DNA from: an uncultured Actinomycetes bacterium
Lineage (GTDB): Bacteria > Actinomycetota > Coriobacteriia > Coriobacteriales > Atopobiaceae
Direction of reading: 5' to 3'
DNA length: 64,000 nt
Assembly (NCBI GenBank): GCA_900314645.1
Contig: OMWB01000009.1
Span: 62,001 to 126,000 of the forward strand
Of the stretch, positions 54,353-63,007 are shown one piece after another. A program made the position numbers and the translations under genes. Position 1 is the stretch's first letter, and every line of letters begins with the position of its first letter. The notes under the pieces were generated by a model. That model was not told the DNA's origin. It ran no database searches and worked only from the letters and a program-made list of their open reading frames with translations.

Positions 54353-55264
54353 GTGACGACGCAAGACAATAGCCAGAGGCCCCTCGTGACAGGGGAGGGT
54401 GACGCCCTGTCTGAACAGCTGGTGAGCTTCCGGCAGATGGTCTTGGAACGCGGTGCGGATCTGTATCGCGACTTACCTTGGAGACGCTCCCGAGATCCAT
54501 ACGAGGTGTGGATCTCGGAAGTCATGCTGCAGCAGACCCAGGTGAGCCGTGTCGATGGCCGCTGGCAGCGTTGGCTTAGTCGTTTTCCCAGCATAAGGGC
54601 CTTGGCGGACGCCGAGGCTGCCGAGGTGTTGGACGAGTGGCAGGGTCTTGGCTACAACCGTCGTGCCCTTTCCGTTTGGAACGCCGCACGGCAGATTGCC
54701 GAGGCCGGGGGCGCCATGCCCAGCGAAGTCAGCCAGCTGGTGGCGCTGCCCGGCATTGGGTCAGCTACCGCCGCGGGTATCCGCGCCTTTGCCTTCAATC
54801 TGCCTGGCGTATATCTAGAGACCAACGTGCGGACCGTCTTTCTGCACGAGTTGTTCCCCGAGGCCGAAGGCGTGCCGGACCGTGTGCTCGTGCCCTTGGT
54901 TGAGGCGTGCTGTCCGCCCAATGCCGACGACCCGCATGACGATCCGCGCACATGGTACTTTGCCCTGCTCGACTATGGCGCATGGCTAAAGCGCAGCGTT
55001 CCCAACCCGTCGCGACGCTCTGCGGGCCATGTGCGGCAATCTCGCTTTGAGGGATCGCACCGCCAGAAGCGCGCTATGGCGGTGCGCGTGCTCTTGGCGC
55101 GTGGGGCAGACGGCGTGACGACCGAGAGCCTCAGCAAAGAGCTGACAAAGCAGGAACAAATCGCTGGTAGAGACGCAATTTCCCCAGAAGATGCCCGCAC
55201 GCTTCTGGATGAGCTGGCACGCGAGGGATTCTGTTCGGCAAACGGTGACGTTTGGTCAATCTAG
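54353..55264 (+). CDS. MutY-like adenine/HhH-GPD DNA glycosylase lacking the Fe-S cluster
   Basis: 303 residues. HhH-GPD fold: catalytic-type Glu in WISEVMLQQTQVSRVDGRWQ, Tyr-containing LGYNRRALSVWNAARQIAE and helix-hairpin-helix LVALPGIGSATAAGIRAFAF. At the position of the usual catalytic Asp (VDGNV or VDTHV) it has LETNVRTVF, a Glu. The four-Cys C-x6-C-x2-C-x5-C loop of MutY and Nth is absent; a polar stretch RRSAGHVRQSRFEGSHRQ occupies that region. The C-terminal domain ends FCSANGDVWSI. GTG start at 54353 in an operon with the Rrf2 gene. Confidence 0.8.
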   Translation: MTTQDNSQRPLVTGEGDALSEQLVSFRQMVLERGADLYRDLPWRRSRDPYEVWISEVMLQQTQVSRVDGRWQRWLSRFPSIRALADAEAAEVLDEWQGLGYNRRALSVWNAARQIAEAGGAMPSEVSQLVALPGIGSATAAGIRAFAFNLPGVYLETNVRTVFLHELFPEAEGVPDRVLVPLVEACCPPNADDPHDDPRTWYFALLDYGAWLKRSVPNPSRRSAGHVRQSRFEGSHRQKRAMAVRVLLARGADGVTTESLSKELTKQEQIAGRDAISPEDARTLLDELAREGFCSANGDVWSI

Positions 55265-55360
55265 TACACAGCGAACCAGAGTCAAGCTAAGATAGATGCG
55301 GGCTGGATTGGGGCCAGCCTGCGCCACACTGGCGCTTTCACTGAGGAGAGAGGAGTGCTC

Positions 55361-55906
55361 ATGGCAGTAGACTTTGAGAGCTCGCAGACTAAGAAGAACC
55401 TCGAGGCGGCGTTCGCGGGCGAGTCCCAGGCCACCAACAAGTACGCGTACTTCTCCAGCAAGGCTAAGAAGGAAGGCTTCGTCCAGATTTCCCAGATCTT
55501 CGCGGAGACCTCTGGCAACGAGCGCGAGCATGCCAAGCTGTGGTTCAAGTATCTGCATGGTGGCGAGGTGCCCAGCACCCTGGACAACCTGAAGGCTGCC
55601 GCCGCTGGCGAGAACGACGAGTGGACCAGCATGTATCCTGAGTTCGCTAAGGTCGCTGACGAGGAGGGCTTCAAGGAGATCGCCGCTAAGTTCCGTCTGG
55701 TCGGCGCTATCGAGAAGGCCCACGAGGAGCGTTACCTGAAGCTCGTCGAGCGCGTTGAGAAGGGCGAGGTCTTTGAGCGCGAGGGCGTCAAGGTGTGGAA
55801 GTGCCTGAACTGCGGCCACCTGCACGTTGGCGAGAAGGCGCCGAAGGTATGCCCCGCCTGCAACCATCCGCAGAGCTACTTCGAGGAGCAGTCGGTCAAC
55901 TACTAG
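55361..55906 (+). CDS. rbr: Rubrerythrin
   Basis: 181 residues. Diiron peroxidase of anaerobes that removes hydrogen peroxide in the cytosol. The four-helix domain carries ligands in [31 protein letters not shown] and EKAHEERY. The C-terminal rubredoxin-like domain has two CxxC pairs, [13 protein letters not shown] and [20 protein letters not shown] precedes the ATG at 55361. Codon use is notably clean, in line with high expression. Ends in a strong terminator. Confidence 0.96.
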   Translation: MAVDFESSQTKKNLEAAFAGESQATNKYAYFSSKAKKEGFVQISQIFAETSGNEREHAKLWFKYLHGGEVPSTLDNLKAAAAGENDEWTSMYPEFAKVADEEGFKEIAAKFRLVGAIEKAHEERYLKLVERVEKGEVFEREGVKVWKCLNCGHLHVGEKAPKVCPACNHPQSYFEEQSVNY

Positions 55907-55959
55907 GCCGATTCTGTGATGGGGTCGCCAGCCCCATCTTCTCACGGTTTGCGAGCATG

Positions 55960-55994
55960 CGCCCGTCCCAGCCAAGCTGGGGCGGGCGTTTTTT
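55960..55994 (+). terminator. Terminator of rubrerythrin
   Basis: CGCCCGTCCCAGC pairs with GCTGGGGCGGGCG (one G-T) with a 3-base loop, then TTTTTT. A smaller hairpin GATGGGG / CCCCATC (55918-55938) sits between it and the stop. Confidence 0.9.
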
Positions 55995-55997
55995 CCC

Positions 55998-56074
55998 TCC
56001 CGCGGGACACCCAGCCCGGAGGATTGTGTCCCACTAGGTGGGACACAAACCTCCGGGCTGGGTGTCCCGCGGGA
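55998..56074. repeat. 37-bp-arm GTGGGAC-family palindrome
   Basis: The arms 55998-56034 and 56038-56074 match at 36 of 37 positions around the loop TAG. The inner end reads GTGTCCCAC-TAG-GTGGGACAC, like the ends of the 7096 and 12698 palindromes. It lies 4 bases after the rubrerythrin terminator T-run. Confidence 0.85.
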
Positions 56075-56111
56075 GAGTTTGCCCAGTTGACGCGGCTAGG
56101 CGTTACGGTGG

Positions 56112-56154
56112 CACTGTCCCCTTTGTCCCACATCATGGGACAAAGGGGACAGTG
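56112..56154. repeat. 19-bp-arm GGGACA-family palindrome
   Basis: CACTGTCCCCTTTGTCCCA (56112-56130) and its exact reverse complement (56136-56154) flank CATCA. This is the second palindrome within 160 bp. Between it and metY lie about 70 bp of AT-rich DNA and the leader described next. Confidence 0.85.
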
Positions 56155-56225
56155 AGGGGCCTGCCAATGTTTCGACCTTGGAAACGCTCAGACTGAATAG
56201 AAGCATTTTGGTAGGATTCCAAACC

Positions 56226-56282
56226 ATGAAGAAGAAGCATGTATATAACCGGCTTATTTGCCTCGGGCTGTTCATGCCCTAG
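56226..56282 (+). CDS. Possible 18-residue leader peptide upstream of metY
   Basis: ATG at 56226 opens MKKKHVYNRLICLGLFMP and stops at 56280-56282. The stop codon is directly followed by the stem GGGGCAGG / CCTGCCCC (56282-56314). A short frame ending at a hairpin before a sulfur-amino-acid gene resembles attenuation, but the peptide has only one Cys and its ribosome site (TAGGATT) is weak. It may be chance. Confidence 0.25.
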   Translation: MKKKHVYNRLICLGLFMP

Positions 56283-56314
56283 GGGCAGGATGGGAGAGAC
56301 CTCTCGCCTGCCCC
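56282..56314 (+). other. Stem-loop in the metY leader
   Basis: GGGGCAGG (56282-56289) pairs with CCTGCCCC (56307-56314), with an inner GAGAG/CTCTC helix. It lies 50 bases before metY and has no T-run directly after it, so attenuation or mRNA protection are both possible. Confidence 0.5.
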
Positions 56315-56363
56315 GCCTCCACCACGTCAAAAAACGGGCATTTCCGCGAGAGAGGAACCTATC

Positions 56364-57677
56364 ATGTCGTTCGAGCTCGATCCCACCTTTGCTGCTGATA
56401 CCGAGAAGCACTTCAACACCCTGCAGGTTCACGCTGGCTTGGCGCCGGATCCGGTCACCGGCTCCGCAGCACTTCCCATCTACGCGACGGCCGCGTGGCA
56501 GTTTGACGATGCCGAGGACGCTGCTGCCAAGTTCGCCCTGTCCCGTCCGGGCAACGTGTACAGCCGCCTGACCAACACCACCACCGACTCCATTGCCGCG
56601 CGCGTCGCCGCCATCGAGGGCGCCGCAGCCGCCGTTGCCGTTGCCTCGGGACACGCGGCGGAGATTCTCGCCTTCACCAACATCGCCAAGGCGGGGGACC
56701 ACATCGTCGCCTCAGACTCCCTCTACGGCGGAACGTGGAACATCTTGCTCCACACGCTTGATGACCTGGGAATCAAGACCACCTTCGTGCGCAATAACGA
56801 CATCGACGCCTTTGTGGCCGCCACGCAGGAGAACACCAAGTTCTGGTACGTGGAGACCATCGGAAACCCGCTGGTAGACGTGGCTGACGTGCCCGCGCTG
56901 GTGGACGCGGCCAAGTCTCTCAACATTCCGGTCATCGTCGACAACACGTTTGCCACGCCGTACCTGTACCGTCCGGCGGATGACGGCGCTGCCGTCATCA
57001 TCGAGAGCCTGACCAAGTGGATCGGTGGCCACGGTGCGACCATCGGCGGCGCCATCGTCGACGCTGGCACCTTTGACTGGGCCGCCGTGCCGGGCAAGTT
57101 CCCCACGCTGACCGAGCCCGACGAGTCCTATCACGGTGCCGTGTGGACGCAGGCGGCGCCGGCGGCTCCCTTTGGCACGCGCGTGCTTGCCCAGCGCCTG
57201 CGCGACCTCGGCCCGACGCTTTCGCCGTATGCCGCTCAGCTCATCGGCCTGGGTATCGAGACGCTCAGCCTGCGCGTTCAGCGTCACAGCGACAATGCCC
57301 TTGCCGTGGCCAAGTTCCTGCAGAGCCACCCCAAGGTGTCGTGGGTGCGCTACTCCGGCCTTGAGGATGACCCGAGCCACGAGGTCGCGAGCCGCATCCT
57401 CAAGCACGGCTTTGGCGGCGTGGTGGTGTTTGGCACCAAGGCCGGACGTCAGGGCGGCCTTGAGGTCATCAACAACGTCAAGCTCCACACGCTGCTCGCC
57501 AACGTGGGCGACGCCAAGAGCCTCATCATCCATCCGGCGTCCACGACGCACAGCCAGCTGACGGCCGAGCAGCTCGAGGCGGCTCACCTCTCCGAGGACC
57601 TCATCCGCCTGTCGGTGGGCATCGAGGACGTGGACGACATCATTGCCGACCTCGATCAGGCTCTAGCCGCCATCTAG
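56364..57677 (+). CDS. metY: O-acetylhomoserine sulfhydrylase (MetY-type Cys/Met PLP enzyme)
   Basis: 437 residues, the usual size of O-acetyl-L-homoserine aminocarboxypropyltransferases. Makes homocysteine (or, in some relatives, cysteine) from the acetylated amino acid and sulfide. Recognised by HFNTLQVHAGLAPDPVTGSA, YSRLTNTTTDSIAARVAAIE, DNTFATPYL and the PLP-binding Lys in IESLTKWIGGHGATIGG. GAGAGGAACC precedes the ATG. The 200-bp leader holds a hairpin and a possible leader peptide; I see no SAM riboswitch. Confidence 0.92.
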   Translation: MSFELDPTFAADTEKHFNTLQVHAGLAPDPVTGSAALPIYATAAWQFDDAEDAAAKFALSRPGNVYSRLTNTTTDSIAARVAAIEGAAAAVAVASGHAAEILAFTNIAKAGDHIVASDSLYGGTWNILLHTLDDLGIKTTFVRNNDIDAFVAATQENTKFWYVETIGNPLVDVADVPALVDAAKSLNIPVIVDNTFATPYLYRPADDGAAVIIESLTKWIGGHGATIGGAIVDAGTFDWAAVPGKFPTLTEPDESYHGAVWTQAAPAAPFGTRVLAQRLRDLGPTLSPYAAQLIGLGIETLSLRVQRHSDNALAVAKFLQSHPKVSWVRYSGLEDDPSHEVASRILKHGFGGVVVFGTKAGRQGGLEVINNVKLHTLLANVGDAKSLIIHPASTTHSQLTAEQLEAAHLSEDLIRLSVGIEDVDDIIADLDQALAAI

Positions 57678-57780
57678 CGGAGTGACTCGGACGTAGCGGC
57701 CCTGCCGAGCCTTGGCGCCAGCAGGGTCGATACGTACTGTTTCTCGAAGTTGTGCCCCATTTAGCCCTAAGGCGCACGCG

Positions 57781-57816
57781 ACGCCCGCTCCATGTTCATC
57801 TGGAGCGGGTGTTTTG
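57781..57816 (+). terminator. Terminator after metY
   Basis: ACGCCCGCTCCA pairs with TGGAGCGGGTGT (one G-T) with an 8-base loop, then TTTTG. The remaining bases to the next start at 57862 hold no gene. Confidence 0.85.
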
Positions 57817-57861
57817 TGTATCGTACAGGCGTGCCCACATCCACGACGAACTGGATAGGGG

Positions 57862-58404
57862 ATGGGCGTGACTGACGAAGAGAAGTTGTTGCAGACGCTT
57901 GAAAAGCGCGGGTTTGTGCGAGGGGGCCTCTCGAAGTGGGGACAGCCTGTGTCACGGCCCGTAGCTGTGGGGCATGAGCCGCAGATTCTTAAAGAGGCGA
58001 GTGCGCTTCAGCGTCGGTTTGTGGCGTGCGCACACGGGACACCCTCGCCTGGTACCGACTTGTGCGCAAGTTGGGTCGAGCAGGCATTCTCTCGACTTGG
58101 CCTCGGCGTTGTGCTGGGAGATGCGAAATCCCTCTATGACGGGTATTGCCACTACGAGGACACGCGTGACCTGAAGGTGGGCATGATTATCGCCGTGCCG
58201 CAACACCCCTTTTCTGCGCAGGGGCTTATCCATGGACATGTCTGCCTCTATATTGGCAACGAAACCGTGATGGACGCTGTCGGCCAGGAGGTGCGGAGAA
58301 CGCCGCTCGCTCTGTGGCTCAGCGCTTACGGTTTGATGGCACAGCCTCGCTGGGGGTGGCTCGGCAGTATGGGGCTCAGTAAAGAACGTGATATAAAGTC
58401 ATGA
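57862..58404 (+). CDS. NlpC/P60 or CHAP-like cysteine peptidase domain protein, hypothetical
   Basis: 180 residues. Cys in TDLCASWVEQAFSRLGL and His in GLIHGHVCLYIGNETVMDAV sit as the Cys/His pair of NlpC/P60-CHAP folds, and MIIAVPQHPFSAQG fits the usual strand before the His. No signal peptide is seen, unusual for wall hydrolases, so the target is uncertain. Basic N-terminal region LEKRGFVRGGLSKWGQ. It is monocistronic; the following 262 bp up to the PTS operon contain no gene, only AT-rich promoter-like DNA (TTGCCG at 58535 and TATTAC at 58562). Confidence 0.62.
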   Translation: MGVTDEEKLLQTLEKRGFVRGGLSKWGQPVSRPVAVGHEPQILKEASALQRRFVACAHGTPSPGTDLCASWVEQAFSRLGLGVVLGDAKSLYDGYCHYEDTRDLKVGMIIAVPQHPFSAQGLIHGHVCLYIGNETVMDAVGQEVRRTPLALWLSAYGLMAQPRWGWLGSMGLSKERDIKS

Positions 58405-58666
58405 ACAGTCATGCCTGATTGACGTTTTTGTACCTGTTTATCTTGCATTTCTTGCAGATCAGTTTCCGCCTACCGCTGCCGCCACATTTTCATCCGCTGC
58501 GCAAAACAGCGTCAAGAAAAAGCAAAAAAAGCGTGGCTTTCAGATTGCCGAACAGTAGAATCTATTACGTTATGTAGAAGCCGTGTGCAAAATGCGCAGG
58601 AGTTTTGTGCAAGGTCATTCTGCTGGCAGGCAATGCACGTCGATTGTACGAAAAGGAGGTAGGTAG

Positions 58667-59671
58667 ATGGTAGGTATCATCCTAGCCAGCCACGGTAAGT
58701 TCTCCGAGGGCATCAAGGAGTCGGGACAGATGATCTTCGGTCCCCAAGAGGACGTTGCAGCAATCGTCCTGACGCCAGAGATGGGTCCTGACGATTTCTA
58801 TGCCAAGGTTAAGGCAGCCATCGACACGTTCAGCCAGAAGGAAGAGATCCTCTTCCTCGTGGACCTGTGGGGCGGCACCCCATTCAACCAGTGCAGCCGT
58901 CTGATTGAGGAGAACGGGACTGACGGTTGGGTTGCGGTCACAGGCCTGAACCTTCCGATGGTCATCGCTGCTTACGGTGAGCGTATGGGTTCGGACTCTG
59001 CAGCCGCTATCGCCAAGGCCATCTTCCCCGAGGCAGTGGCTGGCGTCCGCATCAAACCCGAGTCCCTGCAAGAAGGGCTGGGCGCGGCTAGCGCTCCGGC
59101 TGCCGCCCCTGCAGCTGCACCGGTCGGCGCTATCCCGCCGGGCACGGTTCTTGGCAATGGCAAGATCGATATCGCTTTTGCACGTATCGACACGCGCCTG
59201 CTGCACGGTCAGGTTGCGACTACCGTTACCAAGATGGTCAACCCCGACCGCATCATTGTGTGCTCCGATGCCGTTGCTCACGATGAGCTCCGCAAGTCCA
59301 TGATCGAGCAGGCTGCTCCTCCGGGAGTCAAGGCTCACGTCGTGCCTATTTGGAAGATCATCGAGGTCTCGAAGGACCCGCGCTTTGGCGACACCAGGGC
59401 CATGCTTCTGTTCGAGACGCCTCAGGATCTGCTGCGCGCCCTCGAGGGCGGCGTAGAGATCAAGGAAGTCAACCTTGGCTCCATGGCTCACTCGCTGGGC
59501 AAGGTCGTCGTCACCAACGCCGTCGCTATGGATCAGGACGACGTCGAGACGCTCGAGAAGTGCGCCGCTATGGGCGTGAAGTTTGACGTCCGCAAGGTTC
59601 CTGCCGATTCACCCGAGCCGTTCGATGCCGTTATCGCTAAGGCGAAGGCCGAGCTCGCAGCTCAGAAGTAG
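58667..59671 (+). CDS. manL: Mannose-family PTS enzyme IIAB
   Basis: 334 residues. Carries phosphate from HPr to sugar. The IIA domain (about 1-125) has the phospho-His in ILASHGKFSEG and FLVDLWGGTPFNQCSR. An Ala/Pro linker (ASAPAAAPAAAPVG) joins the IIB domain (about 165-334) with the second phospho-His in ARIDTRLLHGQVATTV. AAGGAGG at 58653-58659 precedes the ATG. First gene of the IIAB-IIC-IID-ManO operon, which imports glucose/mannose-type sugars. Confidence 0.94.
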   Translation: MVGIILASHGKFSEGIKESGQMIFGPQEDVAAIVLTPEMGPDDFYAKVKAAIDTFSQKEEILFLVDLWGGTPFNQCSRLIEENGTDGWVAVTGLNLPMVIAAYGERMGSDSAAAIAKAIFPEAVAGVRIKPESLQEGLGAASAPAAAPAAAPVGAIPPGTVLGNGKIDIAFARIDTRLLHGQVATTVTKMVNPDRIIVCSDAVAHDELRKSMIEQAAPPGVKAHVVPIWKIIEVSKDPRFGDTRAMLLFETPQDLLRALEGGVEIKEVNLGSMAHSLGKVVVTNAVAMDQDDVETLEKCAAMGVKFDVRKVPADSPEPFDAVIAKAKAELAAQK

Positions 59672-59689
59672 AAGTAGAAGGAGGGAAGC

Positions 59690-60499
59690 ATGAATCCCAT
59701 TTCAGTTCTGTTGGTCATCCTCGTGGCCTTCTTTGCAGGCATGGAGGGCATTCTCGACGAGTTCCAGTTCCATCAGCCGCTGATCGCTTGTACGCTCATC
59801 GGCATCGTGACCGGGCATCCCACTGAGGGCATCATCCTCGGTGGCACCCTTCAGATGATGGCCCTTGGTTGGGCTAACATCGGTGCTGCGGTGGCTCCTG
59901 ACGCGGCTCTCGCCTCCGTCGCCTCCGCCATCATCATGGTCAAGGGCCTCGGTGGCGCTGACACCACGACCGCTATCAACACCGCTATCGCGCTGGCCGT
60001 GCCCCTGTCCGTCGCCGGCCTGTTCCTCACCATGCTTTGCCGTACCATCGCCATCCCGATGGTCCACTTCATGGATGCCGCAGCCGAGAAGGCTGACTTC
60101 CGTGGCGTCGAGATCTGGCAGCTGCTTGCAATTGCCCTCCAGGGCGTCCGCATTGCCATCCCCGCTGCCATGCTGTGCATGATTCCGGCCGAGGCCGTTA
60201 CCGCTATGCTCCAGGCCATGCCGGCTTGGCTGGCTGGCGGCATGGCCGTCGGCGGTGGCATGGTTGCTGCCGTTGGCTACGCAATGGTCATTAACATGAT
60301 GGCGACCCCCGAGGTTTGGCCGTTCTTTGCTCTCGGCTTCGTCATCGCTTGCATCCCCAGCATTACCCTCATCGGCCTCGGTGTCATCGGTATTGCTCTC
60401 GCCCTCATCTACCTGGGCCTCAAGGACCTTGCTAAGCAGGGTGGCGGCGCTGGTGGCGGCTCGGGCGACCCGCTGGGCGACATCCTCAACGACTACTGA
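59690..60499 (+). CDS. manY: Mannose-family PTS enzyme IIC
   Basis: 269 residues, polytopic membrane component. Family words: EGILDEFQFHQPLIACTLIG, GHPTEGIILGGTLQMMALGW and ANIGAAVAPDAALASVASAI. Forms the sugar channel with IID. Starts 18 bases after IIAB with GGAGGGAAGC upstream. Confidence 0.95.
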   Translation: MNPISVLLVILVAFFAGMEGILDEFQFHQPLIACTLIGIVTGHPTEGIILGGTLQMMALGWANIGAAVAPDAALASVASAIIMVKGLGGADTTTAINTAIALAVPLSVAGLFLTMLCRTIAIPMVHFMDAAAEKADFRGVEIWQLLAIALQGVRIAIPAAMLCMIPAEAVTAMLQAMPAWLAGGMAVGGGMVAAVGYAMVINMMATPEVWPFFALGFVIACIPSITLIGLGVIGIALALIYLGLKDLAKQGGGAGGGSGDPLGDILNDY

Positions 60500-60529
60500 T
60501 CCTCTAGAGCTCAAAGGAGTGTGATATAA

Positions 60530-61444
60530 ATGGCAGAAGTCAAGCTTTCCGTTGCTGATCGTCGTTCAGTGTGGTGGCGCCATCAGTTCCTGCAGGGCTC
60601 TTGGAACTACGAGCGTATGCAGAACGGCGGCTGGTGCTACGCAATGATCCCGGCCATCAAGGCTCTGTACAAGGACAAGGAAGAGCAGGCTGCGGCTCTT
60701 AAGCGTCATCTCGAGTTCTACAACACCCAGCCCTACGTCTCCGCCCCCATCATCGGCGTTACCCTCGCTCTCGAGGAGGAGCGCGCCAACGGTGCCGCGG
60801 TCGAGGACCAGACCATCCAGGGCGTTAAGGTCGGTATGATGGGTCCGCTGGCTGGCGTCGGCGACCCCGTGTTCTGGTTTACCGTACGCCCGATTCTCGG
60901 TGCTCTCGGTGCTTCCATGGCCATGGGCGGCTCCATCGTCGGTCCGCTGCTGTTCTTCATCGCTTGGAACCTCATCCGTATGGCCTTCCTGTGGTACACG
61001 CAGGAGTTCGGCTACAAGGTGGGCACCACTATTGCTCAGGACCTCTCCGGTGGTCTGCTCGGCAAGGTTACCGAGGGTGCCTCCATCCTTGGTATGTTCA
61101 TCATCGGTGCTCTGGTGCAACGCTGGGTGTCTATTTCCTTCACCCCCGTCGTTTCTAGGATCGAGCAGGCCGCTGGCGCCTATATTGACTGGGCCAACCT
61201 GCCTGCTGGTGCCGAGGGCATTAAGGAAGCACTGTCGCAGTACAACTCCATTGGCGCTACCGCCCTTGATCCCATCAAGGTCACCACGCTTCAGGACAAC
61301 TTGAACGCGCTGATTCCGGGCTTGGCTGCCGTCCTGCTGACGCTGCTCTGCTGCAGGCTCCTCAAGAAGGGCGTTTCCCCGATCACCATCATCCTCGCGC
61401 TCTTTGCCGTGGGTATCGTCGGCCGCCTCATTGGCTTTATGTAA
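60530..61444 (+). CDS. manZ: Mannose-family PTS enzyme IID
   Basis: 304 residues. N-terminal SVWWRHQFLQGSWNYERMQN and GWCYAMIPAIKALYKDKEEQ, then GVKVGMMGPLAGVGDPVFWF are the IID hallmarks; the C-terminus ends in a membrane helix (PITIILALFAVGIVGRLIGF). Partner of IIC. A terminator-like hairpin follows at 61455. Confidence 0.95.
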   Translation: MAEVKLSVADRRSVWWRHQFLQGSWNYERMQNGGWCYAMIPAIKALYKDKEEQAAALKRHLEFYNTQPYVSAPIIGVTLALEEERANGAAVEDQTIQGVKVGMMGPLAGVGDPVFWFTVRPILGALGASMAMGGSIVGPLLFFIAWNLIRMAFLWYTQEFGYKVGTTIAQDLSGGLLGKVTEGASILGMFIIGALVQRWVSISFTPVVSRIEQAAGAYIDWANLPAGAEGIKEALSQYNSIGATALDPIKVTTLQDNLNALIPGLAAVLLTLLCCRLLKKGVSPITIILALFAVGIVGRLIGFM

Positions 61445-61454
61445 GATCTTCGGG

Positions 61455-61495
61455 CCGTGCGTTAGCGTAAATCGCTGACGCACGGTTCACTTTTT
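61455..61495 (+). terminator. Stem-loop between manZ and manO
   Basis: CCGTGCGTTAGCG pairs with CGCTGACGCACGG (one G-T), loop TAAAT, with TTCACTTTTT after it. Probably a partial terminator that lowers expression of the downstream DUF956 gene. Confidence 0.75.
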
Positions 61496-61579
61496 CGCGG
61501 CTGCTTGGTATGGTTGTGTTTTCGCATCCCGCCAGGCGGCCGCGAACATTGTCAAAGGTGCGTTCGTCAGGAGGACGCC

Positions 61580-61966
61580 GTGGCACAGTCTATGAACAAC
61601 TCTGTTGACCTGACCGTCAAGGCGACCTCGTTTCATGGCATGGGTGTCTATGGACACATACTGGTGGGCAACAACGCCCTCGAGTTCTATAACGAGAAGA
61701 ACCCCGAGGACTACATTCAGATCCCGTGGACCGAAGTGGACTCCATTGCAGCTGAGGTGCTTCCGGGGAAGATCATCCCTCGGTTTGCTGTCATTACCAA
61801 GCAGAGCGGCCACTTTGCCTTTTCAACCCGTGACAACAAGGCAACGTTGCGAGCTATCCAAAAGTACGTACCAGCCGAGCGCATGGTGCGTTCGGCGTCG
61901 TTCATCGACGTTATCAATTTGGGGGTCCGGCGTATATTCCGCACGTTGACGGGACGCCGTGACTAG
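61580..61966 (+). CDS. manO: DUF956 protein (ManO)
   Basis: 128 residues. DUF956 proteins follow mannose PTS operons in many Gram-positives; a regulatory role on the transporter has been suggested, but no reaction is known. Recognised by VDLTVKATSFHGMGVYGHIL, LEFYNEKNPEDYIQIPWTEV and PRFAVITKQSGHFAFSTRDN. The start GTG at 61580 has AGGAGG at 61568-61573; an ATG 12 bases later is a weaker choice. Confidence 0.85.
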   Translation: MAQSMNNSVDLTVKATSFHGMGVYGHILVGNNALEFYNEKNPEDYIQIPWTEVDSIAAEVLPGKIIPRFAVITKQSGHFAFSTRDNKATLRAIQKYVPAERMVRSASFIDVINLGVRRIFRTLTGRRD

Positions 61967-61991
61967 TGAAGGTGTCTTCAACAAGTTGGAG

Positions 61992-62031
61992 AACGTGCCG
62001 AAGAGCTCATCCCCTTCGGCGCGTTTTTTGT
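61992..62031 (+). terminator. Terminator between manO and nth (convergent)
   Basis: AACGTGCCGAAG pairs with CTTCGGCGCGTT (one G-T) and is followed by TTTTTTG. It serves the plus strand; nth ends just beyond it. Confidence 0.85.
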
Positions 62032-62036
62032 TACGC

Positions 62037-62735
62037 CTATGTGGTGGTGCGCCGGCCCTTGGGCTTCTGGCGTGGGTTGCCATCTGCCTTGAACGCCGAG
62101 GGGCAGAGGTCGACCAGCGGGCAGCCGTCACACTTGGGGCGCTGCGCCGTGCAGGTGTCGCGCCCAAAGTGAATCCACTGCTCGTTGACGGGCCCCCACA
62201 GCTCCTGGGGTAGCAGCTCCAGAAGGTCCTTCTCGCAGGCCAGCGGCGTGGGCGCTTTGCTGAAGCCCATGCGGCATGAGATGCGGTACACATGCGTGTC
62301 AACTGCAATGCCCTCGACGATGCCAAATGCCTTGTTGAGCACGATGTTTGCCGTCTTGCGCCCTACGCCGGGCAGGCGCGTCAGCTCCTCCATGGTGTGC
62401 GGCACCTCGCCGCCAAACTCGGAGACGATCATCTGCGAGGCCTCGACACAGTGGACTGACTTGGTGCGCCAGAACCCAATGGAGCGGATGACTTCGGCAA
62501 CCTCTGCAGGGTCAGCCTGCGCCATTGCCTCGGCGTCGGGCCAGCGCCGGAAGAGCTCGGGTGTCACCTTGTTCACTGCCGCATCGGTGGTCTGCGCCGA
62601 AAGCAGCACGCAGATAACCATCGTGAACGGTGTCGTAAAGTTAAGGGCGCTTTCGACGGAGGGATACAGCTCGCCCATGCGGCGGCACATCTCGATGGCG
62701 CGTTCGCGCTTGGCCTTCTTGGATTCTCGCGGCAT
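62037..62735 (-). CDS. nth: Endonuclease III
   Basis: 232 residues. Bifunctional DNA glycosylase/AP lyase for oxidised pyrimidines. Catalytic Lys in LTRLPGVGRKTANIVLNKAF, Asp in AVDTHVYRIS, and the complete 4Fe-4S loop CTAQRPKCDGCPLVDLC (C-x6-C-x2-C-x5-C). The ATG at 62735 is preceded by GGGAGGGGAT; the four residues upstream would include that ribosome site and are rejected. It is convergent with manO and divergent from glgB. Confidence 0.95.
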   Translation of the reverse strand: MPRESKKAKRERAIEMCRRMGELYPSVESALNFTTPFTMVICVLLSAQTTDAAVNKVTPELFRRWPDAEAMAQADPAEVAEVIRSIGFWRTKSVHCVEASQMIVSEFGGEVPHTMEELTRLPGVGRKTANIVLNKAFGIVEGIAVDTHVYRISCRMGFSKAPTPLACEKDLLELLPQELWGPVNEQWIHFGRDTCTAQRPKCDGCPLVDLCPSAFKADGNPRQKPKGRRTTT

Positions 62736-62910
62736 ATCCCCTCCCACCTGCGGTTAATTGACTTACCTTGTAGTATAGGTCACCGTGGCTCTCGTTCGGC
62801 CGTTTGCGGGTCACTTTGGGACGCTCAACCAAAACAGGCCCCCAGAGCACGGCAGAATTCACGTTTTGTCGGTTGCTGGGTACCCCTCGCGGATGCAAGG
62901 CGCTTTATCC

Positions 62911-62938
62911 ATATGCATCTCCATACAATTGTGCATAT
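62911..62938. other. Inverted repeat ATATGCA / TGCATAT upstream of glgB
   Basis: Two perfect 7-mers separated by 14 bases, with TACAAT (62924-62929) between them, 70-97 bp before the glgB start. It could be an operator over a promoter; the 260-bp nth-glgB gap otherwise has no gene. Confidence 0.35.
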
Positions 62939-63007
62939 CTGCAGAGGCGTGGCCCGCTTGGAAGGTGTGGGCTGCGCCATGAGGCTCAAATGATGGGAGA
63001 GACCATT

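Noticed and set aside
56155..56363. SAM riboswitch upstream of metY
   Set aside because: I could not find the core helices or conserved bases of SAM-I, SAM-II or SAM-IV; only one GC-rich hairpin.
58620..58640. Sigma-54 promoter upstream of the mannose PTS (TGGCAGGCAATGCA)
   Set aside because: The GG and GC elements are 10 bp apart instead of 12, and no LevR-type activator gene is in the window.
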